This document shows, in pieces, positions 29,990 through 41,702 of a DNA stretch of 64,000 bases (within the stretch, counting starts at the first letter, position 1; every line of letters starts with the position of its first letter). The notes beneath the pieces were generated by a model. That model had not been told where the DNA came from. It saw nothing but the letters and a program-made list of their open reading frames with translations, and searched no databases. The stretch lies in contig CP154956.1 in NCBI GenBank assembly GCA_039621445.1, positions 44,311,291 to 44,375,290 on the forward strand, written 5' to 3'. Source of the stretch: Euglena gracilis. Its lineage: Eukaryota; Euglenida; Euglenophyceae; Euglenales. The position numbers were made by a program, and so were the translations under genes.

Positions 29990-31605
29990 AACAGTCAGTT
30001 TCTTTCTGGTCTTTTAATTGCCACCATCTCGCTGTGCTTTTCTTTGATGGATAGAATGCTGAGGATGTGCTAAAGCTTTCCCGAGCTTTTGTGTTAGCTT
30101 AAACTGAAGAGTGCATGACATAATGGGAGTGAAACTCTACACAAGCCATGAAGCAATTTGATTATTGCACGAGGCGCCATTTTCCCGCTCGAAAAAACCC
30201 CGTTTTTTTGTTGCTGTATTTCCATTGGTGCAAACAACCGCTTCGAAGTCATGCTCGTTTCCCGGACGCCGTCGCAGTGGAGAGGGACCAGTACGTGGCA
30301 GAACTGATGCACCACATCGCCGTGGACTCCTACGGCAGCTGCCTGCACAACCGGGACCTGCCGGCGGCCATCGCCCCCTGGCACATGCTGCAGGACCCGA
30401 CCAGCCTGGGGTTTCTCCGGACAAGGACTTGGTCCTTTTCAGCCGTGCCCCAGGAAACCCCGTGGGCGTGTGCTGAACCTGACTGCCATTATCCCGCCCA
30501 CCAACCTGGTCCATGTCTCCATCAAATCCCCTCCTCCGATGTCGCTGAAAACACCGGCCTGGCCCAGGCATTTTACGACTTCGTGGCGACTTACAAGTTC
30601 ACAGTGGCCTGGGAAAACTGCCCCTGTGATGACTATGGCAAGGGTCGCCCTGATGCACTGGTCGGCTCTTTAGGCAGCCCATTTTGATGATGTGGACTGT
30701 TGGAACTGCGGGGCTCACATATTGTGTAGCTTTGCGAACCCATTTGCACATTCTGAGATGACTTTTAGGTGTTTAACAGTGAGCATTGGTGGGGGACACC
30801 CATCCCGGGACCATGGGGGTTTGGGGTGGGCATGTGGAGTGCTCCACCTGCTTGTTCCTGTCCGTCATCCAGGTCACAGGTTGGGCATGGAATCCGGGGT
30901 ACGTTGAAGTTTTGGCAAGCGCCGAGGATCTGCTTTGCAGGACGTCCACGTGGGAGCTGTCTGCCCTCTCCGTCGGGGCCCTCCTTTCCCCGTCACAGAG
31001 AAGTTCCACCGCCCGCTGCTGGTTGGCTCCGTGCCGGTGTACCGCGGGGCGGCCACCTGGCGGGCGTGGGCCCCCTCCCCCGCCGCTGTGATCCCGGTCG
31101 CGGACTTCGCCACCCCGAAGGACCTCGCGGCACACCTCACCCGCAGCCCGCCCTTCCTGCCCAGTGCCATGGCTGAACGGGAATCCCCGAAACCCCGTGG
31201 CCCCCCCATCCTGATTGGTGGGTGGGGGTTCGCCCACCCCACCCCTTCCCGTTTCCAAGGCGTTGGTTTTTAGGTCAAAATTTTCCTTGCCAGGTGCTTT
31301 GTGGGTGGGGGGTCCGACCCCCCACGTCCCAGGAAGTGGGGGTCTCCCCCCCACCTTCCTGTACAGCCCTGCTCCCACCATCCACCGCTTTCCCCTCTTC
31401 CCATTGAACAAATGCAGGACATCGCAAAGGATTTCACGAGGCGCTCTCCCGCCAGTAAATCCATGCAACAGAGGTCTTGCGAGGCAAGTGAGGGAAAGGG
31501 AAAGGGAGGCTGGCGCCGTACCTCGACCAGAATGACACGGCGTACGCTGCCCTCTTGGCGTTCAAGGACGTCCCCTACGCCCGCAGCTGTGCACAAAAGC
31601 TGTGA
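28632..31605 (+). CDS. GT10 alpha-1,3-fucosyltransferase-like gene, copy 1
   Basis: A Golgi-type fucosyltransferase would move fucose from GDP-fucose to N-glycan or similar acceptors. Recognised exons: 28632-28764 (TCQIADL to PGHVWI), a 15-nt exon 29100-29114 (DESPC), one from 29355 ([17 protein letters not shown], end uncertain), about 29731-29841 ([14 protein letters not shown]), 30277-30387 ([20 protein letters not shown]), 30553-30636 ([15 protein letters not shown]), 30992-31140 ([20 protein letters not shown], then [19 protein letters not shown]) and 31518-31605 ([17 protein letters not shown], stop TGA). The blocks VDSYGxCLHNR, YKFxxAxEN, DDYVTEKF and L-x-G-S-V-P-V are the family's donor-binding region. 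Several introns are pairing-type: DDY/VTEK uses AAG with CTT, and LT/YLDQ uses CAGCC with GGCTG. The N-terminal anchor is not located. The family call is firm; exon edges in the 5' half are approximate. Confidence 0.82.
29958..29988. repeat. (ATT)n microsatellite
   Basis: About ten ATT units within a fucosyltransferase intron; also at about 48197-48225. Confidence 0.95.
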
Positions 31606-32029
31606 ACCCCCCCACAACCCCATCTCCACCGCAGAATTTCTTAGGCTTGGGCTTGGGTTTTTGGTGGTTCAACTTCTCATTGCCTGTGTCTCAGCTTGTG
31701 CTCACATCTGTGGAAATGGCTCATCATCCTGAGCATTGTTCAAGTCGCAGGGACTGCATCCCAAAACAATTGAACGTCTTTTTTTTGAGCGCCATACAAT
31801 GCACTGTTCTTTTCTGAGCCCCGCTGAGCCCTGCTACACCTCTGAGAGGGAAATTAAGCGAGGCAGAAAAGTCTCAATTTCCGTCCAAAAATAGCATATT
31901 TTGGCAAAAGTGTCTGGTTACAACAGTTTGAGACAGTATCAACCCAAAATGAAGTGCCCAAAATGTGCAAAACTCAGAAATTCTGTTAACATGTGCATTT
32001 TGGGGGGCCGTTTTGGAGGTTGAAAATTG

Positions 32030-32125
32030 TACCCAAATAATATGCCCCCCAAATACTCCCCCCTGGCCCCTGACTTCAGAAGCTGAAATAACATAATGTA
32101 CCCCTGGTGTATTATTTGGGGGAGG
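32030..32125. repeat. Inverted repeat CCAAATAATA ... TATTATTTGG
   Basis: CCCAAATAATATGCCCCCC at the left and GTGTATTATTTGGGGG at the right flank C-rich sequence. A small C/G-tract hairpin of the same general type as the TA-flanked elements. Confidence 0.5.
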
Positions 32126-32299
32126 TTTACCTTGTGGACCTTTTTATTATTAAAAATGGTTTTCCCCGTCCACCCTGTGGGGGGTCTCATCCAGCAACCC
32201 AAAATCTTTGATGTGTATCCCCCTGAACGTCTGCTCACCAGCTGGGACACAAAAGTAGTTTCGGCCCCCAATAAATGACGGTGGCCGGCGAAATCAAAC

Positions 32300-32665
32300 T
32301 TGCCCCAGCATTTCGCCACAGCAATTGAAGCTTCAGATTACAGCCCTTCCCCAAGGTTCACCAGGGTACGACCGACCGGAACAAATGCACCCGATCGTTC
32401 TGTGGGTGTGTGGCAGGACCACAGCCTCGCCAGTGAGGGCAGCGAATACCAGCGGCGCCGGCGGCGGCTGGAACGGCGCGCCTTTGCGCGGGACGCGGCG
32501 CGGGGTATGTGTGCGGTGTGCGACGCGGCGCGCCGGCGGACCGGTGCCGCACAGACATTGTCCCAACGCCACGTGGGCTGCGCTGCGGAGGTGCAGTCGC
32601 TGGGCGACAAATGGCTCGCCGACAAGTGCCGTGCTATCGGCGAAGGCCGCCCAATTTCCTCCTGA
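32300..32665 (+). CDS. Hypothetical protein, GC-rich terminal exon, copy 1
   Basis: This is an open frame ending TGA (32663-32665) with strong G/C third positions like the confirmed exons. The C-terminal half reads AFARDAARGMCAVCDAARRR, then SQRHVGC and SLGDKWLADKCRAIGEG: a C-x2-C with a later H and C, which could bind zinc. Directly upstream another frame (FDVYPPERLLTSWDTKVV) may be a preceding exon. No family is recognised. It lies between the fucosyltransferase and IFT144 on the same strand. Copy 2 at 50540-50905 is almost identical. Confidence 0.45.
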   Translation: MPQHFATAIEASDYSPSPRFTRVRPTGTNAPDRSVGVWQDHSLASEGSEYQRRRRRLERRAFARDAARGMCAVCDAARRRTGAAQTLSQRHVGCAAEVQSLGDKWLADKCRAIGEGRPISS

Positions 32666-33202
32666 ATTTTCTTTGTGTGCTGTGTTTCCACTTGTAAATC
32701 AAATTTGCAGACAACACCGGCCCCAGGCCAAAATGTTTTGCTTTGAATTCAGCTTGGAACAAAAATCTTGGGATTCCCCCCCCCACCCCCAAAGCAATCC
32801 ACGCCCCCACCTTTATTGGTCGATGTGTCTCTTCTGCACGTTAAATAGTTTGGGGGGAACCAAAAGTTTTAGGTGAAAACACGCTTTGTGACTTCTTGGA
32901 GAATTTCAGGTCGGAAGTAACTTTAATGTCAAAGGAAGTTCCAGTCGTTCAACTGATATTGGGCAATCGAAAGACAGATGCCAGCAGGGTTTTTTTTTGC
33001 AAAAACGTGGTACGGGAAAAATATCTATACGTGCTTTTAGTGGTTTTACATCCTCGACCCCTGTATTCAGCTAGATTCCTAATTTTGAGGCATAAATCAT
33101 GCACATTTTGGGATGGTGATTCCTAATTTGCAATACCCGGCCAGCCCCGGAGCCAAACGATGATGGTCGTCTGCCGCGTCCCTCCCCCCACCTCTCGCCC
33201 GC

Positions 33203-33204
33203 AG
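33203..33204 (+). promoter_or_regulatory. Candidate spliced-leader acceptor AG before IFT144
   Basis: The pyrimidine-rich CCCACCTCTCGCCCGCAG ends 14 nt upstream of the IFT144 ATG. In euglenids many mRNAs receive a spliced leader at such an AG. Same arrangement at 51386-51387. Inference from position only. Confidence 0.45.
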
Positions 33205-33218
33205 TGTTTTCCCCCCAC

Positions 33219-34840
33219 ATGAAGGAGCTCTTCCGGCTGGACACCACCGCCAACGGCAAGGGCCCTGTGGTCTTCGCGTGGCAGAAGGATGGCAACTTCC
33301 TGGCGGTGGCGGGCAGGGCCCTCCCCCAACCGCCGGCCAACGCTGCGATGCCCGCTCCGGCCCGAGTTCCACTCGTGGCCCGCCGCTGTGGTTTGTTATT
33401 TGCGCTGGCGCTGAAGCAGATTCCTTGCCACAATTGTTGCCCCCAAACACCCTCCTCCCGACCAGCCTAAGCCGGCCCAAAGCCAACCCATTGTGACCCA
33501 CCCCACCATAGGCGAGGTTGGGTCTCCCTCGGTTGCCAGCCCCCCCCCCCCCCGGCGGGGGCGCTCCCTGGCGCCGGGGGCCAACAAGCGGGTCAACATC
33601 GTGGACCGGCAGGGCAAGATGTACCACCAGATCCCGCTGCCCGGCGGCCCGGCGGGCGGCACGTGCATCGCGCTGGACTGGGACTGCACCGGCGAAGTGC
33701 TGGCGGTGCCCGGGGCGTCGCTGCCGCCGTGCACCCGTCCCAGCGCAGACTGTGCTCGGGCCCTTTCTGTGTGACAGCGGCTGGCACGCCCACCCTCCCG
33801 CCGCGCGCGCCACTGCTCATATGTTGTATTTGTGTGTTTTGTTTTCACAACACAAACCGTCAGAGTCAAATGTGGACTGTGTTCCGTTACTTCAAATTGT
33901 TTTCATTGGAGGAATGAAAACAATTTGAAGTAGCAGAACACAGTCCACATTTAACTTGTGGGGTCTCATGTTCTTGGAACCATGTTTTTCACCTTCCCCC
34001 CCATAAGCATTACTTCCTCTGCCGTTTAGGACCTTTGCCTTTAAAAAGGGGTGCCGGCTTACTGGAACATCTTTTTTCCATCTTTTTTTTTGCTTTACCT
34101 CCCCACCATTTTATTTGTGGGTTTACTTTTGTATCTGTGCATGGTGTGCTGAAATAAAATTTGTCGTTTGTGAAAATGTGAGAATATATTCATGTATGTG
34201 ACAACACTCCATGCCCTGGTTTAACCCCAGCGGAGGCAACACCCCGACGGGGTTGCAGGCGCAGTCCACCACCATCCCGCTGTGGAACTTCAACTCCAAG
34301 AAGCTCGAGCTGCTGGACACTGGGATGAAGGACATGACGTTCATGAAGTGGTCCAAGACCGGCCCCCAGCTGGCCATTGGCACTGCGAAGGGCAACCTCC
34401 TCATCTACCACCGCAAAGCCAGGCCGGGCCGGACGTTGCCCAAATCCTTGTCACATCGCGTTTCCAGAGTGACAGTGGCGTTATTTTGGACTCACCCCAT
34501 TCATGTCCGCATTTGTTTTCCCTTCGCTGGACTAAGCTTCGCGCGCCGAATTTCACCCACAACAATTGCACCGCTGCTCGATTTGCTCCCTCCCCCCCAG
34601 GGGCCCCTGAGTGGTTCCCACTCTTTCCGGTGCCAAGTACCAAACACCAAGTGCCCGACATCACACCTGAACGCCCAACCCCTTCCGTGCCCCCGCCTGC
34701 CACAGACGCTGAAGAAGATCCCCATCGTGGGGAAGCACACAAAGGCCATCACGTGCGGCGCGTGGAACTCGCAGAACAAGCTGGCGCTGGGAGCGGAGGA
34801 CCGTCAACTGACGATCAGCAACGCGGAGGGGGACACGCTG
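33219..34840 (+). CDS. IFT144: IFT144/WDR19 N-terminal exons 1-4, copy 1 (cut by assembly gap)
   Basis: Exons 33219-33310, 33576-33717, 34262-34416 and 34705-34840 encode the start of the first WD40 propeller of the IFT-A subunit: [78 protein letters not shown]. Exons 5 onward are absent because the block ends at the N gap (35112). Introns 1 and 3 follow the pairing rule. At intron 3 this copy has CCACAG before ACGCTG, whereas copy 2 has CCACGG, so a conventional AG is not needed. If the block duplication is real this copy is a truncated gene; if it is an assembly artefact it is the other allele. Confidence 0.9.
33868..33952. repeat. Foldback, 40-bp arms, in IFT144 intron 2 (copy 1)
   Basis: Arms 33868-33907 and 33913-33952 are nearly perfect inverted repeats around a 5-bp GGAGG loop (GTGGACTGTGTTC, ACTTCAAATTGTTTTCATT). 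The arms differ at one or two positions. Also at 52053-52137. Confidence 0.92.
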
Positions 34841-35111
34841 GACCAGGCCGGATTTTGTCAACGCCCCCTTCCCCTCCCCTTGCCTGCTGTTGCGGTTGGA
34901 TGGTCTCAGCGATGTCGCTTCAGAGAATCCTTCAGTATGCAGAGGATGCTGCAGAGCATCCTTAAGGATGTTCTGGAATGTTCTTGAGCATTTGAGAACA
35001 TCCACCTTTGTTGGCTGCATGTTTCTGCGGTGTTTGTGTTGATTCTGTGGTGCCCTCCTATGGTCCAGGGCCCAAGCAGAAAATTACAAAAAATCTGTTG
35101 TGTGCCCCGGG

Positions 35112-35124
35112 NNNNNNNNNNNNN
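35112..35124. other. Assembly gap of 13 N
   Basis: The gap sits exactly between the end of copy 1 (TGTGCCCCGGG) and the start of copy 2 (CCCGACACTGCATTGTG). The true sequence and distance are unknown. Confidence 0.99.
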
Positions 35125-35859
35125 CCCGACACTGCATTGTGATTTACAAGGCTTTGTAATGCACTGCCACTGCACTTCCACTGCCTGCACTGCATTTGGC
35201 GGCAATGCAATTGTCGTGAAGTAAGTGAGACACGTCCATTTAGTCATCACTCCCGGGGTTAGTCAGCAATGGTTTGTAGGTAGAACCAAACTCCTCACCT
35301 CAATTTCTGCCAAAAAAACCCCGAAGCAATTCACTCCCGCAAGAACAAGTTGTTAGGATTTCTGAATATATTCCCGCCCCCAGTGTTCCATTCAGGAGGG
35401 TATGTTTTGGAAATTTTTGGTCGGGGTGCCCCCCTCACGCACCTTCTGCACTGGAGGGGGGGGGAGGTCCAGACCACCCCCCCTCCCTTACCTACCGACC
35501 AGGGGGGGGGGACCCAGGACCCCCAATGGTCAAGTTTCTGCCTTTTCTTTCCATTGCTTCTCTTTTCTGCAGGTATTTGAGATCGAGAACCAATTATCTG
35601 GCCAAGATCGTGTTCTAAAGCACGTTGGCAATCCGTTCACCCATCTGCATCGTCAACGCAACATACATCACGAGGGCAGGCACAAGTTGCTTTCCCGCCT
35701 AGGCCTTTTTTCAACAGTTGCATTCCTCCGAGTGAAAGGAGGGCTAGTGTCACCCCAGACACAGTCCGTACCTCCCTTCGGACGTGAACCTTCCATTCTT
35801 CTCTTCGGGACAGCCATGTTCAAAGCCGAATTTGTTTGAAGGCTACCGTCTGATTTCAG

Positions 35860-35910
35860 AGCAGGAGATGCGGAGGATGGGCACCAGCATTTACCTCAGC
35901 AGACCTGAGG
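35860..35910 (+). CDS. Possible small exon (copy 2 of 17642-17692)
   Basis: Same frame QEMRRMGTSIYLSRPE between TTTCAG and GTAAGC. Confidence 0.35.
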
Positions 35911-38094
35911 GTAAGCAACCCATTGTTTATGACCCACTGCACAAATTTGTGTTGCCCAATTCTCGCCGTTTCTCTTGGTAATTTTGTATGATTTCCACAC
36001 AGTCTCATTACAGGTGCGTGCACAGAGGAAAGGAGTGTTTCCCAGGGTCCATGGTGGTTACGATGTCGGTGAAAGTGAAGGCCTCCTGCTTAGGCGGCAT
36101 AACTCACAATTGAGCATTTTTGTTTGGAAAGGTTGAGGTCCGGATTTTTGAATTGTTTGTGACGTGCCGTCCCTCCATTCCTTGATTTGGCCCCCAGGGG
36201 AATGGTGCAAATTTGGTGTTTTTGACCCTCTGAAACATGTTGCCGAGTTGTGAAACCCGGAGACTGCCCTCCCGAAGTGATACATTCACCAGAAATAAGC
36301 AAAATCTCTTTGCCCTCCCATTTCCTGTGTGACAGCTGCCAGCGCCAGATAAGGTCCACCCATTTCTTGCTTTCTGAAGACCTGCGGCAGTTGTGGAGGT
36401 TTTTTTTTGAAGTTGATCACAAAAGCAGTTGAATTTTACATGCAACAGCCAAAGAAGGTAGAAATGGGCTGTTGGAGAACTCTGCCATTGGTGGTTGATG
36501 AGAGGGCCACACAATAGGAGGGTTGTCACCTGTTAGCTGTTGAGTTTGGAGGCAAGTTGTCCATCACCACACTGATGTTTAACACCCTGCGACACAACAA
36601 CAAAACGATGTCGGTGTGCACAATTGTGCAAATGGACGAAGTGCGCATTTGCACACACCAACCAAGAGCCTCAGCACCCGGTTTCTCATGAATTTTGAAC
36701 TTGAACGCCCTCCATTTTTAATGAACCTTTTTTGGTCGACCTTTAATGTTCACCCGAACACAATGCAAAATCAAAACTTCCGGAGTTTTCATTTGGTGGA
36801 AATGATTCCTTATTGTGCACCGAATTACTGGGTCGGTGGCCCTGGCAAATCCCTCCCTCCATCACCTGCTGGAACGTTTCAAACTGTGGCAAAAAACCAG
36901 TGTAGATGACACCATTGACACCATCCAAAAACACAATTGAATGAAAAGTGCTCTGGACTCCCTTGGGAAATACCAAAAAGGCTCAAGTTCTCGGCAATAG
37001 GAGTGACGTTATTGGGGAGTGTTTTCGCACTCCAGAGTATGTGGTCTTCAGCTCCCAGACCTCTTTCCTGCTGTCCGGTTGTGAGCACTGAAACCAGTGC
37101 ACTCACCACTCGGTGACCATATCACTCCTGAAACACCTGTAACTCTTTCCCCTCCTGTTTGCACCTTTCAACATCCCAAACCCGTGACCATGCATTATTT
37201 CTTTATCCTCGCCTGGAAAATTGTCCGAAAGCCCGGGCTGGGAAGGCAAAGCAATGCCTTTTTATGCTACCCCCCCAGGGGGGGCAGGGGGCTCTGGGTG
37301 ATGAACACATAAACCCTCAAATAAACCCACCCAAAGACCAAACCCCAAATAACCCCCCCCCCCCAGAAACACCAAAAACACGCTGCATTTCAGATTTCGG
37401 AGTGAAGGCTCAACCTTAAAAAATGATTGTTCTGACCTTCTGACCTTGGGAACACGGTTGGAACAGCTGTTGGTGGTTGAGGCGTCTGGCAGACAGGCAT
37501 GTGTGGGGGGAGGGTGACACTGCCGGGTAACATGGTGTACATTGAGCAGGGTGGGCCTGGCTACAAGGGGTTGGGCTTCTTCTTTGGCCCAAGGGTCTAC
37601 TGCATCACAGCCACCTCATGCTTCGCTGTGGCACACACGGTTTCCATCCTGGAAAGGAGGCAAGGAGGACGGAGCTTGATCTGAGACCCTCCAAAAGCAC
37701 AAACCTCCAGGGTGACTTTTTGAAAGACCAGGAACCCCAAAACGCCTATTTATCGAGTTGCCAATTATTTGTCGTCTTTTATGGCAGGTGTTTGAGTTTT
37801 GAAAAAAAAGAATGCAGGGCGTCTTTTTCATGAGGTTTTAGGCGCACTCCGAGGGTGTCGTCTGAGCACATGCCAACATGCCCTGTTTCAGGGGTTTTAT
37901 GGGCACTCAAAGAGGAGTGTTCTTGGGGGTTTAACTACAAATTCACAGTTTATGAACCCAGGCCGGCCAGTCCTAACCCTGACCCCACTCCTTCAGTGAC
38001 CCCAACACCCAGTGCAGGGTGGGGGTTATCATCGGGACCCCCTGTGTGCACTGTGCGTCGTCACGGTGAAGGAGACCCCCGCCCCTAAATAAAG

Positions 38095-38141
38095 TGGAGT
38101 TTGTGCCTGGCGGGCGCTTGGTGGCTGGCGTCATAAACAAG
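38095..38141 (+). CDS. Possible small exon (copy 2 of 19881-19927)
   Basis: Frame EFVPGGRLVAGVINK before GTAAGT, unchanged from copy 1. Confidence 0.35.
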
Positions 38142-39864
38142 GTAAGTCCCGCCAGGCTCCGGCCACCTCCACATGCACAGATGAAAAGGACCAGAAGAAA
38201 GCAGCGCCAGGCCGAAAGAAGGGATAAAAGACACCAAACAAATAGCCACAGTCCGCACCCCAGCAGGTGTGGTTCCCAACTCCGTGGATCGGGACCCCCC
38301 CTGTGGGGGGGTCCTGACAACATCCTTGCCATATAAATGTAAATATATGACAGCCTCCATCTATTTGGTATCCCCACCTCTGAGAGGGGGTGGGTCATCA
38401 GGGTATTGTGGGACCTGGGTCGAGCTTTTTGGATTTTCTGGTCTGTTTTGCCCAGGGAATGCGCTGATTTCGGTTAACTTTTAGCGGAGTCAGGGTAAAT
38501 GTGGTGTAATTCATAGGAATAGGGTTAGGGGTGGGATCGGTGCGCCGAAAGTTGCTCTCGTTTAGGGAAAAACTCACCCCAGAAGCCAGGACCTAATTTT
38601 GGAGGATTGGTGGGAACGCATTTTCACTCACAATTGCCCGAATGTGGCCTAACTTCAGCATAAATTACGAAAAATGCCCCACGGCCAGCCGGTCAGAATC
38701 CCAACTCTATCACCAACAATAACCCTGACTGTCCCCAAATTTTACCGGGGGATGAATGGGGCGGGGCTGATCCAGTTACTCCCTCCCCCCGGGGGGGGGG
38801 GGGCAAGTAAATAGCTGCCATTTAGTCGCCCACCCAACCCACCTACCTCTATGCCAACATTCCGCATGTGTGGGTTTAGGAGGGGTGTGGTCAGTGTTGG
38901 CGGCATGCCTGGATTTCATGGCATGGTCTTGAGTGGTGCTGGGGGTCAGCTTGACAGGTAGCTTGCAGCTGCAGCCGAGGAGGGGCACCCCAGGGGCGAC
39001 AACCCACCCTCAGTGGCCCGGGTTCCAGGCTGCCATGAACAACCTGGCCTCACCCAGTGCAGAACTATGGACCCCTGGCCAGGCCTGCACAGAACCGGGC
39101 ACCTCTTAACGGCTAGGCGGAGCTACCCACCTAAAGTCGCCCAAGAAAAATGGACGAGTGTCCTGGAATTCGGTCCCAGAAGGTCCTGCCAGACATGCAC
39201 ACGCCTCCGGACGTGTGCTCATTTTCAAGGCCCAAACCACACCTGCTGGGTGTTTTGCAATGGTATTCAGTAGTTACACTTGTTCTGGGGAACTCAATCG
39301 CCAAAGTGCAACTTCCATATTTGTTTCCTGAGGAGCCAGACCACGATCCAATCAAAATCGTTTGACCTTTGTGAGCCAGGTGTTGTCTTTTTTAAAAAAG
39401 AATGACACTGCCCCAATGCACAAAGGAGAGCATCGCTTTAAGTGCGAGTTACGCTGCCTAAGTCCTGGGGGTTTGCTTGCTTTGACCCATTGGGCTATTT
39501 GTTGTTCTTTCTCAGCAGCCAGCTGACAGCAAGCCATTATTTATTGTTTTTATTGTCTCCAAGGTTGCAGAAAATGGGCCAAATTTGTCAGGAAAAGGGG
39601 TTAAAATGGCACCCATCATTGCAGAACAATTCCAGGAGGTGCTCACATGATTGAATCCAAAAAAATCTGGGCAACTCTGATCCCAAAAGTTAAAATGTTT
39701 CCTTAAGGAGGGTCATTGTGGTCGAGGAAATGAAATTTCATCCATTTCACGAGGAACTCTGTGGATGAAAGTATATTTTTGCAGGGTTTAAATGGACGCT
39801 GTGAACTGAATTTTTACTTTCAAACAGGACAATTGGCGCAAAGACAGTATCTGTTTCCCCCCCC

Positions 39865-40275
39865 TCAAAACCTCTGTGCCTGGGTAACATTGCGTTCAGC
39901 AGATTCCAACTTGATTTCTTGGTTGGGGCTGTTTGCATTCAATACTGGGGTTGTCCCACCAATTGCACAGCTGGCAAGGACCTGTTTGTAAGCATGACCA
40001 CGGCTGACGTTGCCAGCAAGTGTGTCCAAAATTTTCCAAATGCTGTACAGGTGGTGCCATGAATGTGCATGCAAAATCCTTCCAATCAGGGTTGAGCAAT
40101 TTGACACGATCTCCATTTGAATTGCTGGCTGTGTTATCTTCTTTTTTCTAATTAGTGCAGTTGTTCCAACCTTGCTTATTTTAGGCTGTACTAATTTTTG
40201 AACCAAGTCGGAAAAAATTGGGTCTTTCCTTATTGTTGAGTGTGTTTGGGTAATGCTTATATATTTTTGACACAT
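39865..40275 (-). CDS. Uncharacterised minus-strand ORF (copy 2 of 21666-22106)
   Basis: The frame stays open. Several residues differ from copy 1 (for example LADNV is LAGNV and AYEQV is AYKQV), and the upstream part of the copy 1 frame is lost. Confidence 0.3.
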   Translation of the reverse strand: MCQKYISITQTHSTIRKDPIFSDLVQKLVQPKISKVGTTALIRKKKITQPAIQMEIVSNCSTLIGRILHAHSWHHLYSIWKILDTLAGNVSRGHAYKQVLASCAIGGTTPVLNANSPNQEIKLESAERNVTQAQRF

Positions 40276-41702
40276 GTGTAGTTATATTTTGGTTGTGTGT
40301 GCTTTGTTTTCTGTTTTTGTTCTTTTTTTAATTTTTCTGAATTAAATTGATTGACTTTGGTTGCAGATGTCATTTCGGTTGGCATCCATTTATCTTTATG
40401 CATTAAAATTTATCCAATGTTTGTCTGGCAGAAGACTTCCTTGGCTTAAAAAAAACCCGAATGAAGAATTCAGGATGTCTTTTGTTCAAAAGCAGAAGCA
40501 GAAGCAGTCTTTTCTTATGCTCCCCCCCCAAGTGGCTGGAAGGATGAGGTTGAGAGCCATGTTCTGATCACTGACCTCCTTCATGTTTGTCTTCTTTCCT
40601 TTTGTGGAGGTTCAGCACCAGCCCTCCCTTCTGGCCCCATGCCAAACACAACAACCTGAATTCCACAGTGTGGGCTGGCTCAGCGCAGGTGCAGTGTCCC
40701 AAAAGGCCCCACTATGTGGCCAGAACCAGTCCAATTCCAGGTGCAGATGCGAATTCAAATTATCCAGTTGTCGTGTATGGTTTTCCAACCCAGGCTTGAA
40801 GACTCCTTGGGTCATGAACGGCAGCATGGAAAGGATGGGTGCTGCAAACCCCAATTCATCACCTTCTTTTCCCCAATCCCCTTGCCAATGTTTTTCTTCG
40901 AGAACTCTCCACAAAATCGAAAAGGGAGTGTCCATTTTGCCATCCCAATTTTGAGGTCAAGTGGCCGAACAGCTTTCTGGCTGTGATTTGCCCCGAAATG
41001 CCCACCCCCCAAAGGAAATTGACAGATGGCTTTGTGGTTTGTAGGGGACAATTGATGTTTGCATTTTGTGGCGTCCCCCCCCCACTCCTTTCCAGGGCTC
41101 CACCCCAATGGCGTGATATGTCCCGCCAGAAGGCCCAACGCTGCCGCACACTTCCTGAAGAGGGGTGCTTTTTTTTTTTTTTGTTTGGCACTTTGGTTGC
41201 TGTCGCATCAACATCAATCCCTCTCAGGCTCGCCATTTGATTGTGATACCTCTAACGCTTTCCTATTTTTCGGTTTTTTTGCTTGTCAACCCGATTGTCT
41301 ATTTTTGAGGCTTTTCTTTGGGTGGGTTCCGGCTGGGCTTGTGTTTGTACTCAGACCTGGGGGTGTGGGAGAAACCCTCACCACGCGCCCCCCCGCCCCT
41401 GGGGGAATCCCACATCACAGTCCCAGGAGCCTGGGTTCTGGTTTTCTGGCTGCTGGCTGTGGCCCGCAAATTGCCGTAATATTTTTGGAAAAATTGCCTT
41501 CAGCACCACAATTTTTGTGGGTCCCCTTCTCCCCTTATTTGGTGTTTATGAGCCAATCTCGGCCTACCCCCTCGGAACGATAAAATGATAAAATGTGAAG
41601 GTGCAGCTGGGGGCTGAAACGAATACAAGTTGGCAAGAAAGGGGCCAAGCGCATTGGAACCCATTAACCCCTCCATGAGGTGCAAAGCACTGAACAAAAT
41701 GA

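Larger units (their letters stand above)
16906..35111. repeat. 18.2-kb repeated block, copy 1
   Basis: From CCCGACACTGCATTGTGATT to TGTGCCCCGGG this block matches 35125-53296 nearly base for base; the offset drifts between about 18183 and 18239 bp through indels. It holds several unidentified exons, a GT10 gene and IFT144 exons 1-4. The copy ends at an N gap. Differences include indels in homopolymers, a 62-bp insert only in this copy (about 33075-33136), and a deletion of most of the element intact at 45847-46107. Confidence 0.95.

Noticed and set aside
32333-32691. Minus-strand arginine/alanine-rich frames of 79-117 codons
   Set aside because: Mirror frames of the GC-rich plus-strand ORF that ends at 32665; GC-rich coding DNA often opens the opposite strand.
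33097-33869. Minus-strand frames of up to 238 codons opposite IFT144 exons 1-2
   Set aside because: Shadows of the GC-rich IFT144 exons, which are fixed by homology and reading phase.
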